Source: Sipunculus nudus
Taxonomy: Eukaryota; Annelida; Sipuncula; Golfingiida; Sipunculidae
NCBI GenBank assembly: GCA_026874595.1
Contig: CM049306.1
Span: 40,302,019 to 40,366,018 of the forward strand
Reading direction: 5' to 3'
DNA length: 64,000 nt
This document shows, piece after piece, positions 37,301 through 49,660 of the stretch (position 1 is its first letter; every line of letters starts with the position of its first letter). Below the pieces are notes generated by a model that saw only the letters and a program-made list of their open reading frames with translations, was not told the DNA's origin and searched no databases. The position numbers and the translations under genes are program-made.

Positions 37301-40300
37301 TACATTATATAAAATATATAGCCATACAGGCCTGTGGCAGATCAGACAATCTTGGCTGAACGGGCTACCCTATATAAATATGTTTTAATAATAATAATAA
37401 TTAATAAAGGTTGTCTTATTAGACAGGTCAGTATAAATGCTCTCGGTTCACTCAATGATAGTCTTGATAGACAGGTGGTCTTATAAGACATGTGGTCATT
37501 CAGATCCACTGCAATATACTAGTTTGGTAATTACACATCTAAATGTATGCAGAAATCTCAAACTTAACATACAGACCTTTTAATTCTAGAAGCTACTTTT
37601 GCCCTGCTTTTGTTAATTTGTATATTATATATTTGTATTTCACGAGTTCAAGTTGACTTCAACTCCCACGTCATTTAAGGGCGGTATATGTCACAAGTTT
37701 AACAATATACAAATGGTTTTATTCATGGTGAAATCCGATGAAAGTTGAAATAGCATGAATATGGACAGTTTTTCCACATTTTCCCAGTGAGGGATCTGAC
37801 ACAAATAGTTACCATCAATATTTTTTTTTTTAACTTAAAAAGTAAGAAATCGGATTTTTTTCTGTGGCGGGAGAAAAAAGTGCTGATTTATATTTTAGTA
37901 GTTTATTCATATGTTCAACTGAAATCTATAATGGGATGTAATACTGTATATTGATAGCAAAAACTATGTATGTAAGATTCAATGGTGAGAAACGGTAGAA
38001 AAAATATATATACATACTTTAAAGAGTAAATGCTCTGACTTTGGGACTATGAAGCTGCTTAACTGATTCAGGGGAGGTAAAGGAAACCCGTCAAAATTCA
38101 GATTAAAAGGACGTTCAGTAATTTTTGTGTGTACTTTCAAAACATGTTAGAACTTCACAATTATATATATAAAAATAATAACTGATGCAAAATATTTCTG
38201 TTGACGTGATGCAAACTCTTTTGAGGACATGTCATTAAAATTCATTGATCTCAATAACTGTAACGATATATATTAATAGCTTCATCGACCTTTTTCTTCT
38301 GTAGATTTGGTCGGCGTCCGCTGATGCGTCTACTATCCGTTGGTGTAATTATTGTCGGAAATGTTCTTCCGTTCTGCTCCAATTATTTCGCCTTCCTTCT
38401 CATGCGAGCTGCATTGGCTATGTTTCTGGGAAATCTTACTATCATTACCTTCGCCATTGGTAAAATACATATTTGATAGACAGAGAAAAATAATCTTATG
38501 AATGAGAACAGTTTTTCTTTATTTTACAAAGGATTAATATAGTGGCGTTTTGATTGAGTGTTACCTTTATTTAGCAATCACTACTAAAATAAAAAGGAAT
38601 ACAAGTTATTACACTCCAGAAGCAGCGGAAATCTAACGCTTCAGTACAAGCTCTCGATATATAGTTAATGCGCTGTGGAAAGAGTGTAACACCATATATC
38701 TTTAATCATAAACGTAAAGAAAGAGGAGCTCGAAATAAAGTTTGGGATATAAAATTTTCATTCTTAAAAACGACAGAATATGAATATGCCTTAATTCCTT
38801 CCCACTTGTTCCACACACTACAAAACTCATCAAAATATGTCCCCTGTCACAGTGCTAATCCCGCACCACCTCATGATAACACCATATCACAAAAAGCAAA
38901 TAATTAAAAAAAATATGTGGCAATACATTGATGTCACCGCAATAAAAGTAAACCCTCAGTATATCGTTTTGGCGATAAATAAGTTTGTTCATACAATGTT
39001 AAAATATTTAAAAATTATTTCCGTATATTTTCTCTTCCGATAACCAAAGGCTTTTGTTTCTTTATTATAATATAGGACTTGAACTGATCGGTGAAAGTAA
39101 GCGAACTTCAGTGATTAACGGAATGGAAGGGGCTACCTCGTTTTTCTACGCTGGGTTGGCTCTCCCGGCCTACTTCTTGCGGGATCGACTTGTGTTTATG
39201 GTCTCTTTATCTGTGACCACTGTTGTACTGCTAATTCCAATATGGTGAGTTCCTAATTATTAACATGATTTGAAAGTAAAAAGATTACATTTACTCGTAT
39301 ATCTTTTTGTATATTTCCTTTGTTCGGGTGCAAGATATCTAAATACACAGGCTTGAGTGGTGCATCATTAGCGTCAGGAAGTGGTTGATGTGGCAAGGAT
39401 ATCACATAACACTTTTACACAGTGGTTAATTAGTGGTTAAAAGAAAATTGAAGTATCAAATAAAACAGTTTGGCTTATATAAATATCTGTGACAGTCCAT
39501 CTAGTATTGAAAAGGTGTTGCAAATGACTCTGTGATCCACAAGAGGCAAAGAATAAGAAAGTTATCTTGGGAAGAGATCTTTTCGTTACGAATGCCTCCT
39601 CGATTTTCCTTGCATCAGTCTTGCCAACTTCGAATATAAATAAATTCAAGTAAACCGAAACGCTGTAATATGAGACATTTAAATCAGTTAACATGTTCGT
39701 ATCAACATTCCAATTGTAAAGTTTTCTGCAGGTTTATCCCTGAGTCGTTACATTGGCTCACTGCTAAAGGCCATGAAGAGAGGGCTCAGCGAAGCATCCA
39801 GAAAATAGCCAAGATAAACGGGAAAGAAATCCCACTGGGTCTTTACGTCACAGTAGAAGAGGTAAATCATTTAGGGGGAAAATATATCTAAATAACAAAA
39901 TAATATTTAGCGTGAATAAAAAATTAAATCAACCAGTGTGTAGCATTATGGACCTCCGACATAATGATGATGACGATTAAAAGTTTCATATATAGATACT
40001 CGTGGGGAGAAATACATTAGATTGCATCTTTTCTTTAATGCAACGAAGAACACCTACATTAAACCTTCCTTCCTTCTGGCAAACTCAAATACAACTATGT
40101 GCCAAAATATTTAATCATATTATAGATGATCTCGCTTGTGTGAAGAACCTTTGATGTGTCGAAATATTTTATATAATTCATTATTGCTCTGTAATATTAT
40201 CCTTGATGGGGCCTAAATTACACAAAATAGACTTCTAAATTTTATATTGCACTATTTTAACCTATTTGTATCGCCCCTGGTCATATGGTTAATGGTTTTA

Positions 40301-43300
40301 CAGGATAAAGGGAAAAGATCGTCAGATCTGAAGGATTTATTCCGCGCACCTGGACTCAGAAGAGTAACTGTGTTATTGGGAATAAACGGGTAAGTTTCTC
40401 AGCTACGTGTTATAACCCTGCCAGGTTTAGACTTAGGTATCCTTTAGAGACACAGACGGTTTAATAGATTGAAAGTTACTCAGTGTTGTCGAAGGATGTT
40501 TGAGACATATACATATAGCGTTCAGTAAGGAACAGTAAAAACAACCATAACCAGTACACACACATCTTTTTACGTCACCACTTCCTGTAATCATATGAGA
40601 CACAACAGATGGCGCTGTGGTCGGATAGGCGCATTGACAAATATGCCTCAAAAGTGACATCGGTTTAAAAGTTTCAGATAAAAGATATGTCTGTGATCTC
40701 TGTTCACTATTTATTCAAAACCTCTGCTCCGTTAGGTGCTTCATTATACCATTGAGATATATATAATATTTGATTCAATCCAGTTCTTATTGAATATCCT
40801 TGATGATACTTAAGTTGTAATTATACGTAATAACCGTGTATTCTTCAGATTTGTACTTGGAAACACCTATTATGCGATCGCTTGGAACATGGCGGATTAC
40901 CATGGTAACCTGTATCTGAACGTGTTCTTTGCGGGTCTGGTTGAGATACCCGCCTGCCTACTCAATATCCCCGTACTATCTAAGATAGGAAGACAGCGGG
41001 GCCTGATAATCTGTAACCTAGTCGCCGGTGTTGCCGTTCTTCTGACCCTTGCAGTCCCTGACAGTAAGTTGTTACGGAACCTAATAACAACAGATCACGT
41101 AATCGTGACGAGCACAAATTTTGTTACGGAGGTAAAAAAAAATCAGATTCCGCAACAATAGGCAGCATGAAATGGCTAGATGAATTAATAAAGAAGTCAG
41201 TGTTTTTTTGGTAACAAATAATTATAATTTATTCTTAGAACAATCCTAACATTACAATACACTAAATCAATACAATTACACAGTATAACCATAATAAAAA
41301 ATGTACATCACCAGAGTGTCCGGATCCTAGGCTTTGATTTCTGGATACCACCACTGTCACAGCTCAACCAGGGTCCTTTAACACAAATAATCCAGGTAAA
41401 TAGTTCAAATAAATCTTCCCAGATAATAGTCCGATTTAAACTCAAAAACAATCTGTTGTTACCCAAATCTGAAGTTCTGGTAATAATCCCAAAGGCAAAC
41501 TAAAGACAATCCGTATATAAAGTCTGTATAAAATCCGTTGAAGATCTGTAAATTCTGAAATTTTCGGAAATGTCCCACAGAAACTCTGACGAGAGAGTTA
41601 CACTCTTTTGTGTCCGCTGGTATTTTGCTCTCTGCTTTCGCTAAACACAGCCCGTATTTATGTCTTTATTGAAGCCCAGAAACGTCCATATTCACAAACA
41701 TTCCAAAGAACACAACAATACACTCGCGCCCACAGCGGATGAACAGACCCGAAAATTCCAGACTACACCGTGTACTGTGTTTACAATCCGCGAGAGTTCA
41801 GCAAGTGCAGTAATTTATAGCAGCGTACAGAGTTATGAAATATCCAGCGCATAATAAAACAGATACCTGTAACAAAGTTTACGCTGTGGGCCCTACGGTT
41901 CCTCTTTTGATTATACCAAAAAGACAGGACCTAAGCTCTGAATTATCCCTTGCGACAGTATGTAATGTTTCACCGTGGTTGGTCTGGTTATCAAGCGCTA
42001 AAGTTTACAGTGCGGTGTGAGTTTAACCTACGGATCGTTAGAAAGATCTGTCCAAAAACGTTTGGCACTTATTACTTATGTAGCATGAAGACACTGAATA
42101 ACCCCTACCTATTAGCATTGAAACAATATTTTAGATTCCATTGGAATCAAAATAACTGTTGCTTAATCAGTATGTCCGAAGGTATGGTTACTAGAAAATG
42201 AGAATCCTCAAAAATCCCCCACATTTGAGTTGAATGCGATATCTCTCTAATAGCTTGATTAACCCTCATGAGATAAAGGTGTATTTAATACTGGATTATA
42301 TATTCTATGAATATATATAGATATACATTTATTATGTTTGCAGAAAAGTCTACTACGAATTCCTATTCATCAGTTTTTTTTATATTTTTTCTAGCAAATA
42401 TAAATAAATCATTTAAAAGGCATATTATAAAATGGAGACAAATAACATCACCTGTAAATTAAGCTTTTAGTACAGATTTTATCTTTCGCCCATTATCATA
42501 ATTCTGCGGAAAGTTTTATGGACAATGGGATTACGGAGGGAGAAATGACATCGAATGACTGTCATTGAAATTCAGATGAGGTTATTGGAAAAACGATCTT
42601 AGTGATGATTGGAAAGTTTGCAATGGCGATGTCTTCCATGGCCGCCTACCAGTTTAACGTAGAGCTCTACCCGACGGTCATTCGCTCCAGTGGTCTACAT
42701 TGGTTTGTTAACGCCTGCCGGCTTGGAAGCATAACGGCACCATTCCTACCGCTGATCGTAAGTAAAAGCTAGACTAGAGAGCCTGTACCTCCACCACCCA
42801 CTTTTTGAAGTAACAAATACCTCCACCAAGTGTCACTCAGTTTCGTCGTAGTACTTTGATATAGGATCAAGTTGGCCCCTCTCGTGATACAGATTATACG
42901 TAATATGTTTGGGGAGGGGTATACATTTGTATCCTCAGACAAAGTCGAGGATACTATGTTTTAAGCATGGTCCAGCCGCCGACGACATGAAAAATCATGT
43001 TAACGAGATAACTCAAAAAATTATTTTACGGATCTGTATGAAACTTGACATGTTCATAGATATGGGTAAGACAACGAAACCTATATAAAATGGGGTCGTA
43101 ACCTTTGATAGAAGAGCGCCCTTGACCTTTTTGTGAAAATCACATAGAATATTAAATATATCAAGAAAGCTTGCATGGATTGATCCAAAAATCTAGCTGA
43201 CGCAAGATCTTCGATAACTAAAATTCACATAGAATCATAAATATTTCATGAAAGCTGGCATGTATATATTGATAAAAAAATCAATTCGACGGGAGACCTT

Positions 43301-44622
43301 GGATAGCTTCGTCTTGTACAGGAGACTAATGGCTCCACCTATTATCCTTTTCTTGTTTTCGCACCTTTTAACGTCCTAATCATTGCCAATTGACATTACT
43401 GTAAACCTTATAAGTCAAAAACTTATAGGCAGATTTCTTCCATATTATACAGATGCATAGATATAGGATATAGGATAAAGAAAATCGGGGTCATGATCTA
43501 TGACTATGTGAGTGGCCTTGACCATAAATATTTCAATATTTGGTAAAAAAAAAACGAATAAAAACCTTGCTTATCAAGTTGGTATATAGATGTGTTTTTC
43601 TTAAAATCAAAATGAAAGATGTTAGATGATAATTTGTTGAAATTTTTTTAAATCTGTGACCTTGACCTTCAAGGTAAAATCTGCCGATAAATTGGATTTT
43701 TGTGAACCCCATAACTTTTTAAGTACTTTATATTTTTTCTTCATATGTGACTCACCGATTGTTTCTTCCAATATCTGGGATTTTTTTCAAGACTAGTGAC
43801 CTCGACCTTGTTTTTCAAGGTCAAACCTGAAGAAACGTTGGATTTCTGTGAATCCCATAAATTTTAATTAAATGCATATTTTTTCTTCAAATTTGATACA
43901 CGATTTGTCAAGTGTCAGCACATGCTTCTAAAGGAGTAGGTCTATTTAGTGTACATCTTAATTGTTTAGGGATACTGCGGCATCTCCGATTTCAGATATG
44001 TCTATTCAAATATGTCATGATATTTCATGAAACATGTTTTATTTTTCTTCCAGGGAGGAATTTGGCCGGAATTAATTTGTGGTTGCCTTGCCTTGTTTGG
44101 GGCATTTTGGACGTTATTCCTTCCCGAAACTCGAGACTTTTCACTACCATCGAGTGTGGAAGAGGCGGACAGAAGGGTCCGCAGTCACCAAATAAGGTTT
44201 GTTAGCATTAACTTGAATCTACATGTTAGGATTTTCAGGTCTCAATTTAAATGTTAATTTAAATGTTTGTCAAATGGGATATCACATAAGCCATGAATGC
44301 ATCGATGACGCCCTTTATTGATACAGAATCCAAATTCTTAAAACTAAACTGCATCGAATCCAGGTTTCTCCAATAGTTGTTAAATTTCCTACAAAACGAC
44401 CTTTGTTTACTTTCAATTTTTGCTTGGGACAATATCATGGTATGATTTATTGATTCATTGTTTAGGTCTGAAATAATCATCTGATATTAATCACTGCCCT
44501 TTTCATAAGAAATTTTAAAAAGTATTTCCTGGTATTTCAGAAACTTTTTCAAGAACATAAAACAACCATCAACCAAGCTTCCTGAAGAAGTGGTTCTAAA
44601 TGATATCAATAATATAAACTGA
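34359..44622 (+). CDS. SLC22 family organic cation/carnitine-type transporter, copy C
   Basis: Ten open exons: 34359-34775, 35781-35884, 38305-38459, 39076-39244, 39732-39861, 40304-40389, 40849-41063, 42576-42757, 44054-44196, 44541-44622; 560 residues, identical exon sizes to copy B. It shows the same landmarks: glycosylated outer loop, WDMVCDR, FGRRPLMR, PESLHWL, ELYPTVIRSSG, Arg 474 in ACRLGS, and a tail ending in NDINNIN. Differences from copy B sit in helices and loops (for example exon 8 AMAMSSMAAYQF against AISMSFNAAYQF), which could alter substrate choice. The exon 2 donor is GTTACT where A and B have GTAACT, a weaker site. Introns 1, 2 and 7 carry retrotransposon insertions that leave the splice sites untouched. 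Expected at the plasma membrane; substrate unknown. Confidence 0.92.
35188..35668 (-). mobile_element. 5'-truncated LINE fragment in copy C intron 1
   Basis: Absent from introns 1 of copies A and B. Read on the - strand it translates to NSIPLELRHAENLATF, a stop, then KMLKTCLF, which is the usual C-terminal ending (WNSLP..LR....L..FK..LKT.LF) of CR1/Jockey-type LINE polymerase proteins. A 3' UTR follows and the element ends in a TTATTATTATTAT tail at about 35190-35203. Confidence 0.75.
35988..37408 (+). mobile_element. Degenerate CR1/Jockey-like LINE in copy C intron 2
   Basis: Absent from intron 2 of A and B. In order along the + strand: reverse transcriptase fragments NNYRPISVLPHLACIFEKVL (about 36540-36600), then after an internal deletion LQNRAARIISRNF, SHGIKSVDQRHEYLTRILML, and RGPILWNTLYESQRNFSSLQ (about 36980-37040), separated by frameshifts. 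The 3' UTR ends CTACCCTATATAAATA followed by a TAATAATAATAAT tail, typical of these LINEs. Not functional. Confidence 0.82.
41070..41874. mobile_element. Solo LTR in copy C intron 7
   Basis: An 805-bp insertion absent from the other copies, starting TGTTACGGAACC and ending CCTGTAACA (TG...CA with a short inverted end), flanked by AAGT on both sides (41066-41069, 41875-41878). It encodes no protein. AATAAA lies near its right end (about 41852). These are properties of a solo long terminal repeat, most likely Gypsy-type. It sits six bases after the exon 7 boundary; the duplicated AAGT keeps the donor GTAAGT intact. Confidence 0.8.
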
Positions 44623-44799
44623 GTCAAGTGGTGCTTATAACGAAGAGTGAACAAAATGGCTATCGACGAAATAATACATTAAAATATTTGTGATTATGAC
44701 AGACCAGGAGTATATTTTACACAAGCACTAATTAGAAATGATTTATCTCACATATAGTCACTTCCGAAATATGCATGCTATTTGGCTGCATGAAAATGC

Positions 44800-45575
44800 A
44801 ATCATGGAGCGGGTTGTTTTATATTTTTTAAAACACAACTTGTCATATTTCCGTCCGGTACAGCCTAATTATATTTTGAAATACAAATCATTTGTTACCG
44901 CACCTTATTTACAACAGCAGCATAAGAACAAAAAAAAAAAAAACATCTACCGCAGTTGAGAATGAAATTGATTAAAATACGTACTTTACTTATGCGGCCT
45001 ATATCAGCCTTGTCAACAGACGCACACATAGAAATTCGTGTGTGGGGTTGTGAGCTTATACGAAGACACATGGATGTCACAATCAAAAAAGAAATTGAAT
45101 ATTTTCATGTATTGTTTCTACTTGGAATAATTTATATCACTGATTTTGTTTAAAATGTATATTTACGGAGGAATGATTAAATATTTTTTAAATGTATTGA
45201 ATTAAGTTATACCCTTTCTCTCCAGTGATCCGTGGATCCAATAGTTATCAGCTGGAATTCATGAACTGATTAAAATACAAGCTTTTAATGCAGTCTCTCA
45301 TTGCATTGAAACCAAGACACATTTGAGAACGGTAGGCTTCATGTTGCGTTAGGCCATTTACTGTCAAATACAATTTACGGCCAAAATTAGTGGAAAGTTT
45401 TCTTTCTTCGGTCTTTCAAGCACATAAGGTAGCCTTAATCTTTCTTTTTTTAGGCTATGTTGAACCAATGAAGTGACGTCACGGTAGTGACGTCATAGTC
45501 TCCTCCACTACATGTGTCGGTACGGCGACTTTGCATGCAGCAGGGAGAACTGATGGCATTATATGGTGTACGGCA

Positions 45576-45626
<51 letters not shown>

Positions 45627-46430
45627 CCTCCTTGCCACAGATAAAGAGACCAAATATAGATGATAACTTGTCATTTATTATGACGCAAAAGTAGAAATTG
45701 ACAAATGATAAGATACATGGAAAAGTGAAACTAGTCTGAAACACATAGATCATGTAGTGGAGCTTTCCTCCTGTAATGAGTCAATAATGACAGGTATATT
45801 AAATACCAGTCGCAATTTAGTAACTGCAGGATATATATGAAACCATATACAATGTATAGATATACAAACATTACACATATCTGCATCAAAACACAGTTCG
45901 GTAAAAAAAGGAGAGTTCCGAAAATGCACATAATTAAATAAACAGTACCCAGAAAAGCATAAACACCAGCACATATTGTCAACAAACCTGAATTAACTCA
46001 GCTTATTAAATCAAGGATCATGTGGGAACTATCTGTGTGCAACATACATTTTTCCAACCTATAGCCTAACTAATAGAATTAAAATAATAATATACCCCTT
46101 GATATGGCCTCTGATATTGAACAACATGTTTACTGGATATAAAATAATCTTTGGAACTAACAATAAGGACCCAAATTTGAGTATGAGGGGATCTTACGGC
46201 CAAAGCGCCTCGTCTAGAGGAGCTCCCCACCATACTTGAATTTGGGAGCAGGAGGACGGGTAGTTTAACAAAAAATCGCACATCCAGTTCGAGTCATATT
46301 GGGTATAAAATTCTCAAGTTTGATATGGTCACTTGCTGTATGTGGGGTTAATATGGATTAAACACTTCTCATTAAATGAGTAGTTAGCCGGGGTGGGAAG
46401 GATTGAAGAGACCTGATGATGATAACTAAA
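44800..46430. other. Spacer after unit C, no recognised gene
   Basis: Contains a TA microsatellite (about 45577-45622) and two CRE-like TGACGTCA octamers close together (about 45474-45496). Hydrophobic open frames on the - strand at 45731-45985 have no recognisable motif. Confidence 0.5.
45472..45497. promoter_or_regulatory. Pair of CRE-like TGACGTCA sites
   Basis: GTGACGTCACGG and AGTGACGTCAT lie 13 bases apart. TGACGTCA is the palindromic CREB/ATF site. No transcript start is evident nearby, so use is unproven. Confidence 0.35.
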
Positions 46431-46436
46431 TAAGCC

Positions 46437-46850
46437 CCAGTCACTTACTGGGAGCACCTATTAGTTTGACTGTAGTTGGGATTTGCATGGCAGATGGAGG
46501 ATGGAGGTATAAGAAACAGCCCCCAGTCACTTACTGGAGGCATATTTTAGTATGGGGGATTTAAAAGGCAGGTATTGTAAATGAGCCCCAGTAACTTACT
46601 GTAAGCACATTTTTAGTTTAACTGGCCGGGGTATTTAAAATGGCTGGTCACTGGGGGATCCTATACAAGCCCAAGTCACTTTCCGGAAGCCAATTTTTGT
46701 TTAACTACAAGGGGGGGGGGGGGGGGTTAAGAAGCAGGTGGATTATATTATTCTAAACAGGCCCCAGTCACTTACTGGGAGTGCATATAAAATTTTACTG
46801 CCTTGAGGGGATTTAGGAGGCAGGTTGATAGTGATATTGAGTCACTTAGT
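46437..46850. repeat. Minisatellite with CCCAGTCACTTACTGGGAGC core
   Basis: Six degenerate units spaced about 70-90 bases (near 46437, 46519, 46583, 46670, 46759, 46829). Each core contains the short palindrome CCAGTNACTTACTGG. It lies immediately beyond the 3' end of the DIRS-order element and may be part of its terminal region. Confidence 0.75.
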
Positions 46851-46963
46851 GGGGGAGGGGGTTAAAGGAGCTGGTTGGCCCTATTATAAGAGATGTGCAC
46901 AAACGCTGGAAGCACATTTCTTTTAGGTGGGGGAGGGGGGTTCTCATTGGAGGGGTAGAGTAG

Positions 46964-47886
46964 TTATAATCTGATATACCTCATGAAAGCTCTGGAGTGC
47001 CACCTCCCCAATTGCATTATTACACTGTCAGACAATCCGAGAGATGCTGCATGGGTAGCCGCGCCTATTCTGAAACTATGGCTCTTAAACCTAGTTCTTT
47101 GGTAACCGCATGCGGACAAATACTGTGAGAGGGTATTACAGAAAAAACTGCGTGTCTCTGGTGCACCATTTTTGATCAAAAATAAGGGCCCAGGAAGTTC
47201 AGGTCTGCGAATGCAATAATTTGCAGGTCCTTTGACTGAGCAGAATTGATTTGAACGGGGTTGCACTTCCAAAACAGTTTGATGGTTTGTTGGGGCATGC
47301 TTGTAGCGAGTCATAGTGATTTTAACGGTCCCATTGCAAAAACTTACTTGATCAATATTGATTGTGTTTGCTGGTTGATTTTGAGAGTATGTAAGCTCAC
47401 CTAATCGTAGAAAGGCATGGAAAGCAATTAGAAACATAGCCTTTAGAAGTGACTGCACAAATTGGTTTTGGAATACTGGCGGCAGTACTTCAACCAAACT
47501 TTTCAATATGGGTAATGTAATAGGTAATCTGTTGTCAATTTGTTTGACTGTTTACCCAGACTTGATATCATCTTCTTAACTATGAAACAATCTGAGGGGC
47601 ATGGCAAGCCTGCAACTGTGTGTAAGAAATTGATGGCAGATATTTGTGAGATGATGGCAGATGGGGCTGAATTCTCTTGTAGTCTATGTAAAATGAAACT
47701 AATGATAGTGTCCGTGCTACATGGGAGCAGAGACAAGCCCCCTTGTGATTGACAAAATGCATTTAAGTGCCTTAAAGCTCTTTTGTAGAAGCTTGTGTGT
47801 TCCTTGATAAACTGCCCATCAGAAGCGAAGCTGCTTGTTGGACTACTGCGGGAGTAGTTGGTCAGGGACTGCAGTCGGTTGCACAT
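46964..47886 (-). pseudogene. Tyrosine recombinase of the DIRS-order element
   Basis: Two overlapping frames. 47503-47886 carries the N-terminal core-binding domain; 46964-47506 carries the catalytic domain, with the first Arg in FLRLGELT, the HxxR box in HSFRIGAAT, then GRWHSRAFMRYI with the Trp/His and the nucleophilic Tyr. The catalytic residues are therefore all visible. A frameshift near 47505 separates the two halves. In the family this enzyme joins a circular DNA intermediate to the genome without making a target duplication. Confidence 0.85.
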
Positions 47887-49525
47887 CCAAGTGTGGATCT
47901 ATGGCTCTGGCTGTTGCTATCTGTAAACGAGACAGGGAGATCAGCTAATGTATTGTGGGCTCCTGGGATGTGAACTGCTTTAAAATGTATATTGAATTTC
48001 ATGCAAGCAAGGACTAGTCTGCGAGTGACAGATATAATATCTGGGTTTTTGGCTGACTGTCTGTTTATAACCTCAACCACTGCCATGTAATCGCAATTAA
48101 ATTTGACTTTATGGTTTCTCCATAAATGGCCCCAAATTTTAATTGCTTGTACGATAGGAAAGAGTTCCAAATATGCTATAATCTTTATGCATGAAGAGTG
48201 CTCGGCCATTGCAATGTTCTAGGAAAATCCCTGAACCCAATCTTTCTTGGCCTCTGATGTAATCCGAATCCAGTAATGTGGCTTGAGATTTACTTTGTAT
48301 AATAACAGGTTTTGAAGTTTGCGTAGAAATGCTCTGCCTGGTACAATCACCAGGCAAGCAAAATTGAGCAGGCCGAGAAGGGATTGTAAGGGTTTAACCT
48401 GAATTTCATGTCTAGTTCTAGCTTCCTGTAGTGCTTGTTTAGTTTTGAGTAGTTTGTCTGTCGGTAATCTCATTGTCCCTTCTTTGGTGTCAATTTCAAT
48501 ACCAAACAAAATGGCTGTAGTTGAGGGCAATACCGTTTTTTCATGTTTAATGGGCAAGTTAATGAGTTTTGCCAGCCTTAAGAATGCTTGCAGCGAGTTA
48601 TTACACTCTGGCGTGTTATGGGTGCCAAAAAAATAAAGTCGTCCAAGATATGGGACATGAACTTTACCTCAAAGTTTGTTTCCAAGATCCATTGTATTGC
48701 CCTGCTGAAACGCTCGAATATTTGACATGATGCAGAACAGCCCATTGGCAAACAGCAGTCATAAAAATAGGAATCCTGGACTTTGAAACCTAGTTTTGGA
48801 TAGTCGGTTTTAGATATGGGAATAAGCCTAAAGGCATCTTCTATATCTGCTTAGGCAATGAGACAATAATGTCCCATTCTCTGTATTATGCTTATGCAAT
48901 AGTCTAATGTGTCATATTGTACTGCAGTGTTAACTTTAGGTATACCTTTATTCACTGAATTGCCTGCTGGGAAGGAGAGATTATGAATGAGTCTATATTT
49001 CCCATCTTTTTTTGGAATTAAACCTAGAGGAGAAGATCTGAAATTTGGAAAAGGGGGTTATGAGAAAGGTCCCGCCACTCGGCCAAGGGCAATTTCTTTC
49101 TGCACTTTCTGCCAGACACACTTTATGTTAGATGTCGCTGAAGGATGGTTAGGGTATTCTCCAGGTTTTAGTGGGACTCCGTGGTAAATACAAAACCCAT
49201 GGGAGAACCCTTCCACCTGGAATCTTTATTCTGTTGAATCATATCCTTCTAGGCATCTCGCCAGTTTGTCCTTAACTATGGGGGAGGGAATTTCCTGGTT
49301 GCACCCTGCGCTGAGGGGGAGAACTTGGGAGCTGTTGTGTGACAATTTGCCCTGAGGTGGTTCCTGATGTAGGTCATATGGGCGTGTTCGTCTGCTTGGG
49401 GCTCTGGTAGATGTTGCCTTGGCTTTCCTGTTGCTGTCCTGTTGCTGGACGTGGGCTCTTCTTGTTGATTGACCGCGGGTCATTGCAGTTGATGTATCAA
49501 GCTGGTTCTTACGTGGACGCGGCAT
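47887..49525 (-). pseudogene. Gag-like/RT/RNase H region of the DIRS-order element
   Basis: From the upstream end: a basic, Ser/Arg-rich segment (49226-49525), then one continuous frame to about 48635 carrying VEGFSHGF, KEIALGRVAGPF, SPLGLIPKKDGKYRLI, SFPAGNSVNKGIPKVN, ADIEDAFRLIPI, CLPMGCSASCQIFERFS and the catalytic SHILDDFIF. The frame is interrupted by TAA at 49226-49228, 49058-49060 and 48851-48853. A one-base shift in an A run near 48625 moves to the thumb region (48219-48557). RNase H keeps FLEHCNGRALF, then lacks the central acidic part and resumes at YLELFPIVQAIKIWGHL and NCDYMAVVEVINRQ (47887-48209). Some stops could have been read through, but the RNase H loss makes the protein non-functional. 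Confidence 0.8.
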
Positions 49526-49660
49526 CTGAAATGTATAGTTTGATGGCAGGAAAATACGTATGAAATTAATGAAGTTCAGACATGTAAAAGCAACTGCAGT
49601 ATTGAGCGGATCTTACTTGGACTTGCATCTGAAATGTATAATATGATGGCAGGAGAATAC
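49523..49660. repeat. Direct repeat pair upstream of the DIRS-order element
   Basis: CATCTGAAATGTATAGTTTG and CATCTGAAATGTATAATATG (starting near 49523 and 49626), each followed by ATGGCAGGAAAATAC or ATGGCAGGAGAATAC. They may be part of the element's 5' terminal repeat region. Confidence 0.6.

Larger units (their letters stand above)
33415..44800 (+). repeat. SLC22 tandem duplication unit C
   Basis: Collinear with unit A from about 8880, extending past exon 10 to roughly 44800, where similarity fades near a CATGCTATTTGGCT stretch shared with both other copies. It is enlarged by two LINE fragments and a solo LTR, and the TG-rich 3' array is absent. Confidence 0.7.
46964..49560 (-). mobile_element. 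Defective DIRS-order tyrosine-recombinase retrotransposon
   Basis: On the - strand, in order: an N-terminal basic region, reverse transcriptase, a truncated RNase H and a tyrosine recombinase. This gene order, with recombinase in place of DDE integrase, defines the DIRS order (DIRS/Ngaro groups). The element has three in-frame TAA codons, frameshifts and a deletion in RNase H. LTRs or split repeats could not be assigned, though short direct repeats occur at 49523-49660 and the minisatellite at 46437-46850 lies at the other end. Confidence 0.85.

Noticed and set aside
45731-45985. Hydrophobic - strand frames as a small membrane protein
   Set aside because: Two overlapping frames give equally hydrophobic translations and neither has a recognisable motif.
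46964-47506. Phage or bacterial integrase
   Set aside because: The tyrosine recombinase lies next to DIRS-type reverse transcriptase and RNase H on the same strand in animal DNA, so it is a retrotransposon enzyme.
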